64,000 bases of DNA from Pseudeuparius sepicola (Eukaryota > Arthropoda > Insecta > Coleoptera > Anthribidae): contig OY987298.1 in the NCBI GenBank assembly GCA_963920635.1, positions 85,321,454-85,385,453 of the forward strand, read 5' to 3'. Numbering within the stretch: position 1 is the stretch's first letter; every line of letters begins with the position of its first letter. Below are positions 51,213 to 63,768 of the stretch, one piece after another. A program made the translations under genes and the position numbers. The notes beneath the pieces were generated by a model, which saw only the letters and a program-made list of their open reading frames with translations, searched no databases and was not told the DNA's origin.

Positions 51213-53184
51213 CCCTAAAAAATTTTTTATAAAATTTCTGTGCCTGGCCAGCGCACTTTTTCAATTTTCAAAAATGTTGTCATGCTCCGAAAAAAAAATT
51301 CCTATACGACGTAAATTAAGTTCTACAACACGATTCCGCCCTAAAAATTTTTCTATAAAATTTCTGAGTGCCTCGCCAGCGCACTTTTTTAATTTTTAAA
51401 AATGTTGACATGCTCCGAAAAGAAAATTCCTATGCGACGTAAATTGAGTTCTACAACACGATTCCACCCTCAAAATTTTTCTAAAAAAATTTTAAGTTCC
51501 TGGTCAGCGCACTTTTTCAATTTTCAAAAATGTTGTCATGCTCCGAAAAAAAAAAATAAAATTCCTATACGACGTAAATTGAGTTCTACCACACGATTCC
51601 GCCCTCAAAATTTTTCTAAAAAATTTCTAAGTACCTGGCCAGCGCACTTTTTCAATTTTTAAAAATGTTGACATGCTCCGAAAAAAAAATCCTATACGAC
51701 GTAAATTGAGTTCTACAACACTATTCCGCCCTCCAAATTTTTCTAAAAAATTTCAAAGTACCTGGTCAGCGCACTTTTTCTATTTTCAAAAATGTTGACA
51801 TGCTCCGAAAAAAAATTCCTATGCGACGTAAATTGAGTTCTACAACACGATTCCGCCCTCAAAATGTTTCTAAAAAATTTTTGAGTGCCTGGCCAGCGCA
51901 CTTTTTCAATTTTCAAAAATGTTGACATGCTCCGAAAAAAAATACCTATGCGACGTAAATTGAGTTCTACAACACGATTCCGCCCTCAAAATTTTTCTAA
52001 AAAAATTTTAAGTACCTGGTCAGCGCACTTTTTCAATTTTCAAAAATGTTGGCATGCTCCGAAAAAAAAATTCCTATGCGACGTAAATTAAGTTCTACAA
52101 CACAATTCCGCCCTAAAAATTTTTTTATAAAATTTCTGTGCCTGGCCAGCGCACTTTTTCAATTTTCAAAAATGTTGTCATGCTCCGAAAAAAAAAAATT
52201 CCTATACGACGTAAATTAAGTTCTACAACACGATTCCGCCCTAAAAATTTTTCTATAAAATTTCTGAGTGTCCCGCCAGCGCACTTTTTCAATTTTCAAA
52301 AATGTTGACATGCTTCGAAAAAAAATACCTAAGCGACGTAAATTGAGTTCTACAACACGATTCCGCCCTCAAAATGTTTCTAAAAAATTTTTGAGTGCCT
52401 GGCCAGCGCACTTTTTCAATTTTCAAAAATGTTGACATGCTCCGAAAAAAAATACCTATGCGACGTAAATTAAGTTCTACAACACGATTCCGCCCTAAAA
52501 ATTTTTCTATAAAATTTCAAAGTACCTGGTCAGCGCACTTTTTCAATTTATAAAAATGTTGGCATGCTCCGAAAAAAAAATTCCTATGCGACGTAAATTA
52601 AGTTCTACAACACAATTCCGCCCTAAAAATTTTTTTATAAAATTTCTGTGCCTGGCCAGCGCACTTTTTCAATTTTCAAAAATGTTGTCATGCTCCGAAA
52701 AAAAAAAATTCCTATACGACGTAAATTAAGTTCTACAACACGATTCCGCCCTAAAAATTTTTCTATAAAATTTCTGAGTGCCCCGCCAGCGCACTTTTTC
52801 AATTTTCAAAAATGTTGACATGCTTCGAAAAAAAATACCTATGCGACGTAAATTGAGTTCTACAACACAATTCCGCCCTCAAAATTTTTCTAAAAAATTT
52901 CAAAGTACCTGGTCAGCGCACTTTTTCAATTTTCAAAAATGTTGGCATGCTCCGAAAAAAAAATTCCTATGCGACGTAAATTAAGTTCTACAACACAATT
53001 CCGCCCTAAAAAATTTTTTATAAAATTTCTGTGCCTGGCCAGCGCACTTTTTCAATTTTCAAAAATGTTGTCATGCTCCGAAAAAAAAAATTCCTATACG
53101 ACGTAAATTAAGTTCTACAACACGATTCCGCCCTAAAAATTTTTCTATAAAATTTCTGAGTGCCTCGCCAGCGCACTTTTTTAA

Positions 53185-54900
53185 TTTTTAAAAATGTTGA
53201 CATGCTCCGAAAAGAAAATTCCTATGCGACGTAAATTGAGTTCTACAACACGATTCCACCCTCAAAATTTTTCTAAAAAAATTTTAAGTTCCTGGTCAGC
53301 GCACTTTTTCAATTTTCAAAAATGTTGTCATGCTCCGAAAAAAAATTCCTATACGACGTAAATTGAGTTCTACCACACGATTCCGCCCTCAAAATTTTTC
53401 TAAAAAATTTCTAAGTACCTGGCCAGCCCACTTTTTCAATTTTTAAAAATGTTGACATGCTCCGAAAAAAAAATCCTATACGACGTAAATTGAGTTCTAC
53501 AACACTATTCCGCTCTCCAAATTTTTCTAAAAAATTTCAAAGTACCTGGTCAGCGCACTTTTTCTATTTTCAAAAATGTTGACATGCTCCGAAAAAAAAT
53601 TCCTATGCGACGTAAATTGAGTTCTACAACACGATTCGGCCCTCAAAATTTTTCTAAAAAATTTCAAAGTACCTGGTCAGCGCACTTTTTCAATTTTCAA
53701 AAATGTTGACATGCTCCGAAAAGAAAATTCCTATGCGACGTAAATTGAGTTCTAGAACACGATTCCACCCTCAAAATTTTTCTAAAAAATTTTTAAGTTC
53801 CTGGTCAGCGCACTTTTTCAATTTTCAAAAATGTTGTCATGCTCCGAAAAAAAAAATAAAATTCCTATACGACGTAAATTGAGTTCTACCACACGATTCC
53901 GCCCTCAAAATTTTTCTAAAAAATTTCTAAGTACCTGGCCAGCGCACTTTTTCAATTTTTAAAAATGTTGACATGCTCCGAAAAAAAAATCCTATACGAC
54001 GTAAATTGAGTTCTACAACACTATTCCTCCCTCCAAATTTTTCTAAAAAATTTCAAAGTACCTGGTCAGCGCACTTTTTCTATTTTCAAAAATGTTGACA
54101 TGCTCCGAAAAAAAATTCCTATGCGACGTAAATTGAGTTCTACAACACGATTCCGCCCTCAAAATGTTTCTAAAAAATTTTTGAGTGCCTGGCCAGCGCA
54201 CTTTTTCAATTTTCAAAAATGTTGACATGCTCCGAAAAAAAATACCTATGCGACGTAAATTGAGTTCTACAACACGATTCCGCCCTCAAAATTTTTCTAA
54301 AAAATTTTTAAGTTCCTGGTCAGCGCACTTTTTCAATTTTCAAAAATGTTGTCATGCTCCGAAAAAAAAAATAAAATTCCTATACGACGTAAATTGAGTT
54401 CTACCACACGATTCCGCCCTCAAAATTTTTCTAAAAAATTTCTAAGTACCTGGCCAGCGCACTTTTCAATTTTTAAAAATGTTGACATGCTCCGAAAAAA
54501 AAATCCTATACGACGTAAATTGAGTTCTACAACACTATTCCTCCCTCCAAATTTTTCTAAAAAATTTCAAAGTACCTGGTCAGCGCACTTTTTCTATTTT
54601 CAAAAATGTTGACATGCTCCGAAAAAAAATTCCTATGCGACGTAAATTGAGTTCTACAACACGATTCGGCCCTCAAAATTTTTCTAAAAAATTTCAAAGT
54701 ACCTGGTCAGCGCACTTTTTCAATTTTCAAAAATGTTGACATGCTCCGAAAAGAAAATTCCTATGCGACGTAAATTGAGTTCTAGAACACGATTCCACCC
54801 TCAAAATTTTTCTAAAAAATTTTTAAGTTCCTGGTCAGCGCACTTTTTCAATTTTCAAAAATGTTGTCATGCTCCGAAAAAAAAATAAAATTCCTATACG
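53185..54900. repeat. ~1,030-bp local tandem repeat with TCTAGAACAC marker
   Basis: TCTAGAACAC occurs at 53,751 and 54,781, with matching neighbours (TTCGGCCC at 53,635 and 54,665; AAAAGAAAATTCC before each). The shift is 1,030 bp, eight monomers. In the right-hand duplicate the same marker pair is only 516 bp apart (60,417 and 60,933), so four monomers were gained here or lost there. Two monomers in this stretch have TTCCTCCCTCC in place of TTCCGCCCTCC (near 54,026 and 54,540). Confidence 0.72.
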
Positions 54901-55213
54901 ACGTAAATTGAGTTCTACCACACGATTCCGCCCTCAAAATTTTTCTAAAAAATTTCTAAGTACCTGGCCAGCGCACTTTTTCAATTTTTAAAAATGTTGA
55001 CATGCTCCGAAAAAAAAATCCTATACGACGTAAATTGAGTTCTACAACACTATTCCGCCCTCCAAATTTTTCTAAAAAATTTCAAAGTACCTGGTCAGCG
55101 CACTTTTTCTATTTTCAAAAATGTTGACATGCTCCGAAAAAAAATTCCTATGCGACGTAAATTGAGTTCTACAACAAGATTCCGCCCTCAAAATGTTTCT
55201 AAAAAATTTTTGA

Positions 55214-56620
55214 GTGCCTGGCCAGCGCACTTTTTCAATTTTCAAAAATGTTGACATGCTCCGAAAAAAAATACCTATGCGACGTAAATTGAGTTCTACA
55301 ACACGATTCCGCCCTCAAAATTTTTCTAAAAAAATTTTAAGTACCTGGTCAGCGCACTTTTTCAATTTTCAAAAATGTTGGCATGCTCCGAAAAAAAAAT
55401 TCCTATGCGACGTAAATTAAGTTCTACAACACAATTCCGCCCTAAAAATTTTTTTATAAAATTTCTGTGCCTGGCCAGCGCATTTTTTCAATTTTCAAAA
55501 ATGTTGTCATGCTCCGAAAAAAAAAAATTCCTATACGACGTAAATTAAGTTCTACAACACGATTCCGCCCTAAAAATTTTTCTATAAAATTTCTGAGTGC
55601 CCCGCCAGCGCACTTTTTCAATTATCAAAAATGTTGACATGCTTCGAAAAAAAAATACCTATGCGACGTAAATTGAGTTCTACAACACGATTCCGCCCTC
55701 AAAATGTTTCTAAAAAATTTTTGAGTGCCTGGCCAGCGCACTTTTTCAATTTTCAAAAATGTTGACATGCTCCGAAAAAAAATACCTATGCGACGTAAAT
55801 TAAGTTCTGCAACACGATTCCGCCCTAAAAATTTTTCTATAAAATTTCAAAGTACCTGGTCAGCGCACTTTTTCAATTTTCAAAAATGTTGGCATGCTCC
55901 GAAAAAAAAATTCCTATGCGACGTAAATTAAGTTCTACAACACAATTCCGCCCTAAAAATTTTTTTATAAAATTTCTGTGCCTGGCCAGCGCACTTTTTC
56001 AATTTTCAAAAATGTTGTCATGCTCCGAAAAAAAAAAAATTCCTATACGACGTAAATTAAGTTCTACAACACGATTCCGCCCTAAAAATTTTTCTATAAA
56101 ATTTCTGAGTGCCCCGCCAGCGCACTTTTTCAATTTTCAAAAATGTTGACATGCTTCGAAAAGAAAATACCTATGCGACGTAAATTGAGTTCTACAACAC
56201 GATTCCGCCCTCAAAATGTTTCTAAAAAATTTTTGAGTGCCTGGCCAGCGCACTTTTTCAATTTTCAAAAATGTTGACATGCTCCGAAAAAAAATACCTA
56301 TGCGACGTAAATTAAGTTCTGCAACACGATTCCGCCCTAAAAATTTTTCTATAAAATTTCAAAGTACCTGGTCAGCGCACTTTTTCAATTTTCAAAAATG
56401 TTGGCATGCTCCGAAAAAAAAATTCCTATGCGACGTAAATTAAGTTCTTCAACACAATTCCGCCCTAAAAATTTTTTTATAAAATTTCTGTGCCTGGCCA
56501 GCGCACTTTTTCAATTTTCAAAAATGTTGTCATGCTCCGAAAAAAAAAAAATTCCTATACGACGTAAATTAAGTTCTACAACACGATTCCGCAATAAAAA
56601 TTTTTCTATAAAATTTCTGA
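55214..56620. repeat. 512-bp tetramer repeats
   Basis: A four-monomer unit (a GACATGCTCCG/TACCTATG monomer, B, C, then an A-like monomer with CAAAATGTTTC) recurs at 55,214, 55,725 and 56,237, spacings 511 and 512 bp. The same tetramer order is seen at 9,309-9,821. Internal differences include AGTTCTGCAAC, AGTTCTTCAAC and CCGCAAT sub-variants, so the copies are similar rather than identical. Confidence 0.72.
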
Positions 56621-57874
56621 GTGCCCCGCCAGCGCACTTTTTCAATTTTCAAAAATGTTGACATGCTTCGAAAAAAAATACCTATGCGACGTAAATTGAG
56701 TTCTACAACACGATTCCGCCCTCAAAATTTTTCTAAAAAATTTCAAAGTACCTGGTCAGCGCACTTTTTCAATTTTCAAAAATGTTGGCATGCTCCGAAA
56801 AAAAAATCCTATACGACGTAAATTGAGTTCTACAACACTATTCCGCCCTCCAAATTTTTCTAAAAAATTTCAAAGTACCTGGTCAGCGCACTTTTTCTAT
56901 TTTCAAAAATGTTGACATGCTCCGAAAAAAAATTCCTATGCGACGTAAATTGAGTTCTACAACACGATTCCGCCCTCAAAATGTTTCTAAAAAATTTTTG
57001 AGTGCCTGGCCAGCGCACTTTTTCAATTTTCAAAAATGTTGACATGCTCCGAAAAAAAATACCTATGCGACGTAAATTGAGTTCTACAACACGATTCCGC
57101 CCTCAAAATTTTTCTAAAAAAATTTTAAGTACCTGGTCAGCGCACTTTTGCAATTTTCAAAAATGTTGTCATGCTCCGAAAAAAAAATAAAATTCCTATA
57201 CGACGTAAATTAAGTTCTGCAACACGATTCCGCCCTAAAAATTTTTCTATAAAATTTCAAAGTACCTGGTCAGCGCACTTTTTCAATTTTCAAAAATGTT
57301 GGCATGCTCCGAAAAAAAAATTCCTATGCGACGTAAATTAAGTTCTACAACACAATTCCGCCCTAAAAATTTTTTTATAAAATTTCTGTGCCTGGCCAGC
57401 GCACTTTTTCAATTTTCAAACATGTTGACATGCTCCGAAAAAAAAATTCCTATGCGACGTAAATTAAGTTCTACAACACAATTCCGCCCTAAAAATTTAT
57501 TTATAAAATTTCTGAGTGCCTGGCCAGCGCACTTTTTCAATTTTCAAACATGTTGACATGCTCCAAAAAAAAATAAAATTCCTATACGACGTAAATTAAG
57601 TTCTGCAACACGATTCCGCCCTAAAAATTTTTCTATAAAATTTCAAAGTACCTGGTCAGCGCACTTTTTCAATTTTCAAAAATGTTGGCATGCTCCGAAA
57701 AAAAAATTCCTATGCGACGTAAATTAAGTTCTACAACACAATTCCGCCCTAAAAATTTTTTTATAAAATTTCTGTGCCTGGCCAGCGCACTTTTTCAATT
57801 TTCAAAAATGTTGTCATGCTCCGAAAAAAAAAAATTCCTATACGACGTAAATTAAGTTCTACAACACGATTCCG

Positions 57875-60800
57875 CCCTAAAAAATTTTTTATAAAATTTC
57901 TGTGCCTGGCCAGCGCACTTTTTCAATTTTCAAAAATGTTGTCATGCTCCGAAAAAAAAATTCCTATACGACGTAAATTAAGTTCTACAACACGATTCCG
58001 CCCTAAAAATTTTTCTATAAAATTTCTGAGTGCCTCGCCAGCGCACTTTTTTAATTTTTAAAAATGTTGACATGCTCCGAAAAGAAAATTCCTATGCGAC
58101 GTAAATTGAGTTCTACAACACGATTCCACCCTCAAAATTTTTCTAAAAAAATTTTAAGTTCCTGGTCAGCGCACTTTTTCAATTTTCAAAAATGTTGTCA
58201 TGCTCCGAAAAAAAAAAATAAAATTCCTATACGACGTAAATTGAGTTCTACCACACGATTCCGCCCTCAAAATTTTTCTAAAAAATTTCTAAGTACCTGG
58301 CCAGCGCACTTTTTCAATTTTTAAAAATGTTGACATGCTCCGAAAAAAAAATCCTATACGACGTAAATTGAGTTCTACAACACTATTCCGCCCTCCAAAT
58401 TTTTCTAAAAAATTTCAAAGTACCTGGTCAGCGCACTTTTTCTATTTTCAAAAATGTTGACATGCTCCGAAAAAAAATTCCTATGCGACGTAAATTGAGT
58501 TCTACAACACGATTCCGCCCTCAAAATGTTTCTAAAAAATTTTTGAGTGCCTGGCCAGCGCACTTTTTCAATTTTCAAAAATGTTGACATGCTCCGAAAA
58601 AAAATACCTATGCGACGTAAATTGAGTTCTACAACACGATTCCGCCCTCAAAATTTTTCTAAAAAAATTTTAAGTACCTGGTCAGCGCACTTTTTCAATT
58701 TTCAAAAATGTTGGCATGCTCCGAAAAAAAAAATTCCTATGCGACGTAAATTAAGTTCTACAACACAATTCCGCCCTAAAAATTTTTTTATAAAATTTCT
58801 GTGCCTGGCCAGCGCACTTTTTCAATTTTCAAAAATGTTGTCATGCTCCGAAAAAAAAAAAATTTCTATACGACGTAAATTAAGTTCTACAACACGATTC
58901 CGCCCTAAAAATTTTTCTATAAAATTTCTGAGTGCCCCGCCAGCGCACTTTTTCAATTTTCAAAAATGTTGACATGCTTCGAAAAAAAATACCTATGCGA
59001 CGTAAATTGAGTTCTACAACACGATTCCGCCCTCAAAATGTTTCTAAAAAATTTTTGAGTGCCTGGCCAGCGCACTTTTTCAATTTTCAAAAATGTTGAC
59101 ATGCTCCGAAAAAAAATACCTGTGCGACGTAAATTAAGTTCTACAACACGATTCCGCCCTAAAAATTTTTCTATAAAATTTCAAAGTACCTGGTCAGCGC
59201 ACTTTTTCAATTTTCAAAAATGTTGGCATGCTCCGAAAAAAAAATTCCTATGCGACGTAAATTAAGTTCTACAACACAATTCCGCCCTAAAAATTTTTTT
59301 ATAAAATTTCTGTGCCTGGCCAGCGCACTTTTTCAATTTTCAAAAATGTTGTCATGCTCCGAAAAAAAAAAAAATTCCTATACGACGTAAATTAAGTTCT
59401 ACAACACGATTCCGCCCTAAAAATTTTTCTATAAAATTTCTGAGTGCCCCGCCAGCGCACTTTTTCAATTTTCAAAAATGTTGACATGCTTCGAAAAAAA
59501 ATACCTATGCGACGTAAATTGAGTTCTACAACACAATTCCGCCCTCAAAATTTTTCTAAAAAATTTCAAAGTACCTGGTCAGCGCACTTTTTCAATTTTC
59601 AAAAATGTTGGCATGCTCCGAAAAAAAAATTCCTATGCGACGTAAATTAAGTTCTACAACACAATTCCGCCCTAAAAAATTTTTTATAAAATTTCTGTGC
59701 CTGGCCAGCGCACTTTTTCAATTTTCAAAAATGTTGTCATGCTCCGAAAAAAAAAATTCCTATACGACGTAAATTAAGTTCTACAACACGATTCCGCCCT
59801 AAAAATTTTTCTATAAAATTTCTGAGTGCCTCGCCAGCGCACTTTTTTAATTTTTAAAAATGTTGACATGCTCCGAAAAGAAAATTCCTATGCGACGTAA
59901 ATTGAGTTCTACAACACGATTCCACCCTCAAAATTTTTCTAAAAAAATTTTAAGTTCCTGGTCAGCGCACTTTTTCAATTTTCAAAAATGTTGTCATGCT
60001 CCGAAAAAAAATTCCTATACGACGTAAATTGAGTTCTACCACACGATTCCGCCCTCAAAATTTTTCTAAAAAATTTCTAAGTACCTGGCCAGCCCACTTT
60101 TTCAATTTTTAAAAATGTTGACATGCTCCGAAAAAAAAATCCTATACGACGTAAATTGAGTTCTACAACACTATTCCGCCCTCCAAATTTTTCTAAAAAA
60201 TTTCAAAGTACCTGGTCAGCGCACTTTTTCTATTTTCAAAAATGTTGACATGCTCCGAAAAAAAATTCCTATGCGACGTAAATTGAGTTCTACAACACGA
60301 TTCGGCCCTCAAAATTTTTCTAAAAAATTTCAAAGTACCTGGTCAGCGCACTTTTTCAATTTTCAAAAATGTTGACATGCTCCGAAAAGAAAATTCCTAT
60401 GCGACGTAAATTGAGTTCTAGAACACGATTCCACCCTCAAAATTTTTCTAAAAAATTTTTAAGTTCCTGGTCAGCGCACTTTTTCAATTTTCAAAAATGT
60501 TGTCATGCTCCGAAAAAAAAAATAAAATTCCTATACGACGTAAATTGAGTTCTACCACACGATTCCGCCCTCAAAATTTTTCTAAAAAATTTCTAAGTAC
60601 CTGGCCAGCGCACTTTTTCAATTTTTAAAAATGTTGACATGCTCCGAAAAAAAAATCCTATACGACGTAAATTGAGTTCTACAACACTATTCCGCCCTCC
60701 AAATTTTTCTAAAAAATTTCAAAGTACCTGGTCAGCGCACTTTTTCTATTTTCAAAAATGTTGACATGCTCCGAAAAAAAATTCCTATGCGACGTAAATT

Positions 60801-63768
60801 GAGTTCTACAACACGATTCGGCCCTCAAAATTTTTCTAAAAAATTTCAAAGTACCTGGTCAGCGCACTTTTTCAATTTTCAAAAATGTTGACATGCTCCG
60901 AAAAGAAAATTCCTATGCGACGTAAATTGAGTTCTAGAACACGATTCCACCCTCAAAATTTTTCTAAAAAATTTTTAAGTTCCTGGTCAGCGCACTTTTT
61001 CAATTTTCAAAAATGTTGTCATGCTCCGAAAAAAAAAATAAAATTCCTATACGACGTAAATTGAGTTCTACCACACGATTCCGCCCTCAAAATTTTTCTA
61101 AAAAATTTCTAAGTACCTGGCCAGCGCACTTTTTCAATTTTTAAAAATGTTGACATGCTCCGAAAAAAAAATCCTATACGACGTAAATTGAGTTCTACAA
61201 CACTATTCCGCCCTCCAAATTTTTCTAAAAAATTTCAAAGTACCTGGTCAGCGCACTTTTTCTATTTTCAAAAATGTTGACATGCTCCGAAAAAAAATTC
61301 CTATGCGACGTAAATTGAGTTCTACAACACGATTCCGACCTCAAAATGTTTCTAAAAAATTTTTGAGTGCCTGGCCAGCGCACTTTTTCAATTTTCAAAA
61401 ATGTTGACATGCTCCGAAAAAAAATACCTATGCGACGTAAATTGAGTTCTACAACACGATTCCGCCCTCAAAATTTTTCTAAAAAAATTTTAAGTACCTT
61501 GTCAGCGCACTTTTTCAATTTTCAAAAATGTTGGCATGCTCCGAAAAAAAAAAATTCCTATACGACGTAAATTAAGTTCTACAACACGATTCCGCCCTAA
61601 AAATTTTTCTATAAAATTTCTGAGTGCCCCGCCAGCGCACTTTTTCAATTTTCAAAAATGTTGACATGCTTCGAAAAAAAATACCTATGCGACGTAAATT
61701 GAGTTCTACAACACGATTCCGCCCTCAAAATGTTTCTAAAAAATTTTTGAGTGCCTGGCCAGCGCACTTTTTCAATTTTCAAAAATGTTGACATGCTCCG
61801 AAAAAAATACCTATGCGACGTAAATTAAGTTCTGCAACACGATTCCGCCCTAAAAATTTTTCTATAAAATTTCAAAGTACCTGGTCAGCGCACTTTTTCA
61901 ATTTTCAAAAATGTTGGCATGCTCCGAAAAAAAAATTCCTATGCGACGTAAATTAAGTTCTACAACACAATTCCGCCCTAAAAATTTTTTTATAAAATTT
62001 CTGTGCCTGGCCAGCGCACTTTTTCAATTTTCAAAAATGTTGTCATGCTCCGAAAAAAAAAAAATTCCTATACGACGTAAATTAAGTTCTACAACACGAT
62101 TCCGCAATAAAAATTTTTCTATAAAATTTCTGAGTGCCCCGCCAGCGCACTTTTTCAATTTTCAAAAATGTTGACATGCTTCGAAAAAAAATACCTATGC
62201 GACGTAAATTGAGTTCTACAACACGATTCCGCCCTCAAAATTTTTCTAAAAAATTTCAAAGTACCTGGTCAGCGCACTTTTTCAATTTTCAAAAATGTTG
62301 GCATGCTCCGAAAAAAAAATCCTATACGACGTAAATTGAGTTCTACAACACTATTCCGCCCTCCAAATTTTTCTAAAAAATTTCAAAGTACCTGGTCAGC
62401 GCACTTTTTCTATTTTCAAAAATGTTGACATGCTCCGAAAAAAAATTCCTATGCGACGTAAATTGAGTTCTACAACACGATTCCGCCCTCAAAATGTTTC
62501 TAAAAAATTTTTGAGTGCCTGGCCAGCGCACTTTTTCAATTTTCAAAAATGTTGACATGCTCCGAAAAAAAATACCTATGCGACGTAAATTGAGTTCTAC
62601 AACACGATTCCGCCCTCAAAATTTTTCTAAAAAAATTTTAAGTACCTGGTCAGCGCACTTTTGCAATTTTCAAAAATGTTGTCATGCTCCGAAAAAAAAA
62701 ATAAAATTCCTATACGACGTAAATTAAGTTCTGCAACACGATTCCGCCCTAAAAATTTTTCTATAAAATTTCAAAGTACCTGGTCAGCGCACTTTTTCAA
62801 TTATCAAAAATGTTGGCATGCTCCGAAAAAAAAATTCCTATGCGACGTAAATTAAGTTCTACAACACAATTCCGCCCTAAAAATTTTTTTATAAAATTTC
62901 TGTGCCTGGCCAGCGCACTTTTTCAATTTTCAAAAATGTTGTCATGCTCCGAAAAAAAAAATTCCTATACGACGTAAATTAAGTTCTACAACACGATTCC
63001 GCCCTAAAAATTTTTCTATAAAATTTCTGAGTGCCTCGCCAGCGCACTTTTTCAATTTTCAAAAATGTTGACATGCTTCGAAAAAAAATACCTATGCGAC
63101 GTAAATTGAGTTCTACAACACGATTCCGCCCTCAAAATTTTTCTAAAAAATTTCAAAGTACCTGGTCAGCGCACTTTTTCAATTTTCAAAAATGTTGGCA
63201 TGCTCCGAAAAAAAAATTCCTATGCGACGTAAATTAAGTTCTACAACACAATTCCGCCCTAAAAATTTTTTTATAAAATTTCTGTGCCTGGCCAGCGCAC
63301 TTTTTCAATTTTCAAACATGTTGACATGCTCCGAAAAAAAATTCCTATGCGACGTAAATTAAGTTCTACAACACAATACCGCCCTAAAAATTTATTTATA
63401 AAATTTCTGAGTGCCTGGCCAGCGCACTTTTTCAATTTTCAAACATGTTGACATGCTCCAAAAAAAAATAAAATTCCTATACGACGTAAATTAAGTTCTG
63501 CAACACGATTCCGCCCTAAAAATTTTTCTATAAAATTTCAAAGTACCTGGTCAGCGCACTTTTTCAATTTTCAAAAATGTTGGCATGCTCCGAAAAAAAA
63601 ATTCCTATGCGACGTAAATTAAGTTCTACAACACAATTCCGCCCTAAAAATTTTTTTATAAAATTTCTGTGCCTGGCCAGCGCACTTTTTCAATTTTCAA
63701 AAATGTTGTCATGCTCCGAAAAAAAAAATTCCTATACGACGTAAATTAAGTTCTACAACACGATTCCG
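57875..63768. repeat. Second large tandem duplication, copy 2 (~5,894 bp)
   Basis: It starts at a joint where a C monomer (TTGTCATG, TATACG, ACACGATTCC; 57,811-57,868) changes into a B tail (AAAAAATTTTTTAT, first B-specific base at 57,884). It ends near 63,769, where the equivalent C monomer continues normally with TTTTTCTATAAAATTTC. Compared with copy 1 it is shorter by four monomers near 61.0 kb and five near 61.5-61.9 kb and longer by a trimer near 62.95-63.3 kb (-513, -640, +382). CCGACCTC near 61,327 and CACAATACCG near 63,373 are private changes. Confidence 0.82.

Larger units (their letters stand above)
51213..57874. repeat. Second large tandem duplication, copy 1 (6,662 bp, ~52 monomers)
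   Basis: Blocks here recur to the right at 6,662-6,666 bp (51,402 to 58,064; 51,743 to 58,405; 51,885 to 58,547; 52,778 to 59,444; AGCCCAC 53,425 to 60,091; TCTAGAACAC 53,751 to 60,417). The left part also matches 17.9-19.0 kb. The copies then differ by whole monomers: the shift falls to 6,153 by 55.07 kb, to 5,513 by 56.4 kb, and rises to about 5,895 by 57.5 kb. Its right end is the hybrid joint at 57,869-57,883. ACAAGATTCC near 55,174 and AATTATCAAAA near 55,621 are local single changes. Confidence 0.82.
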
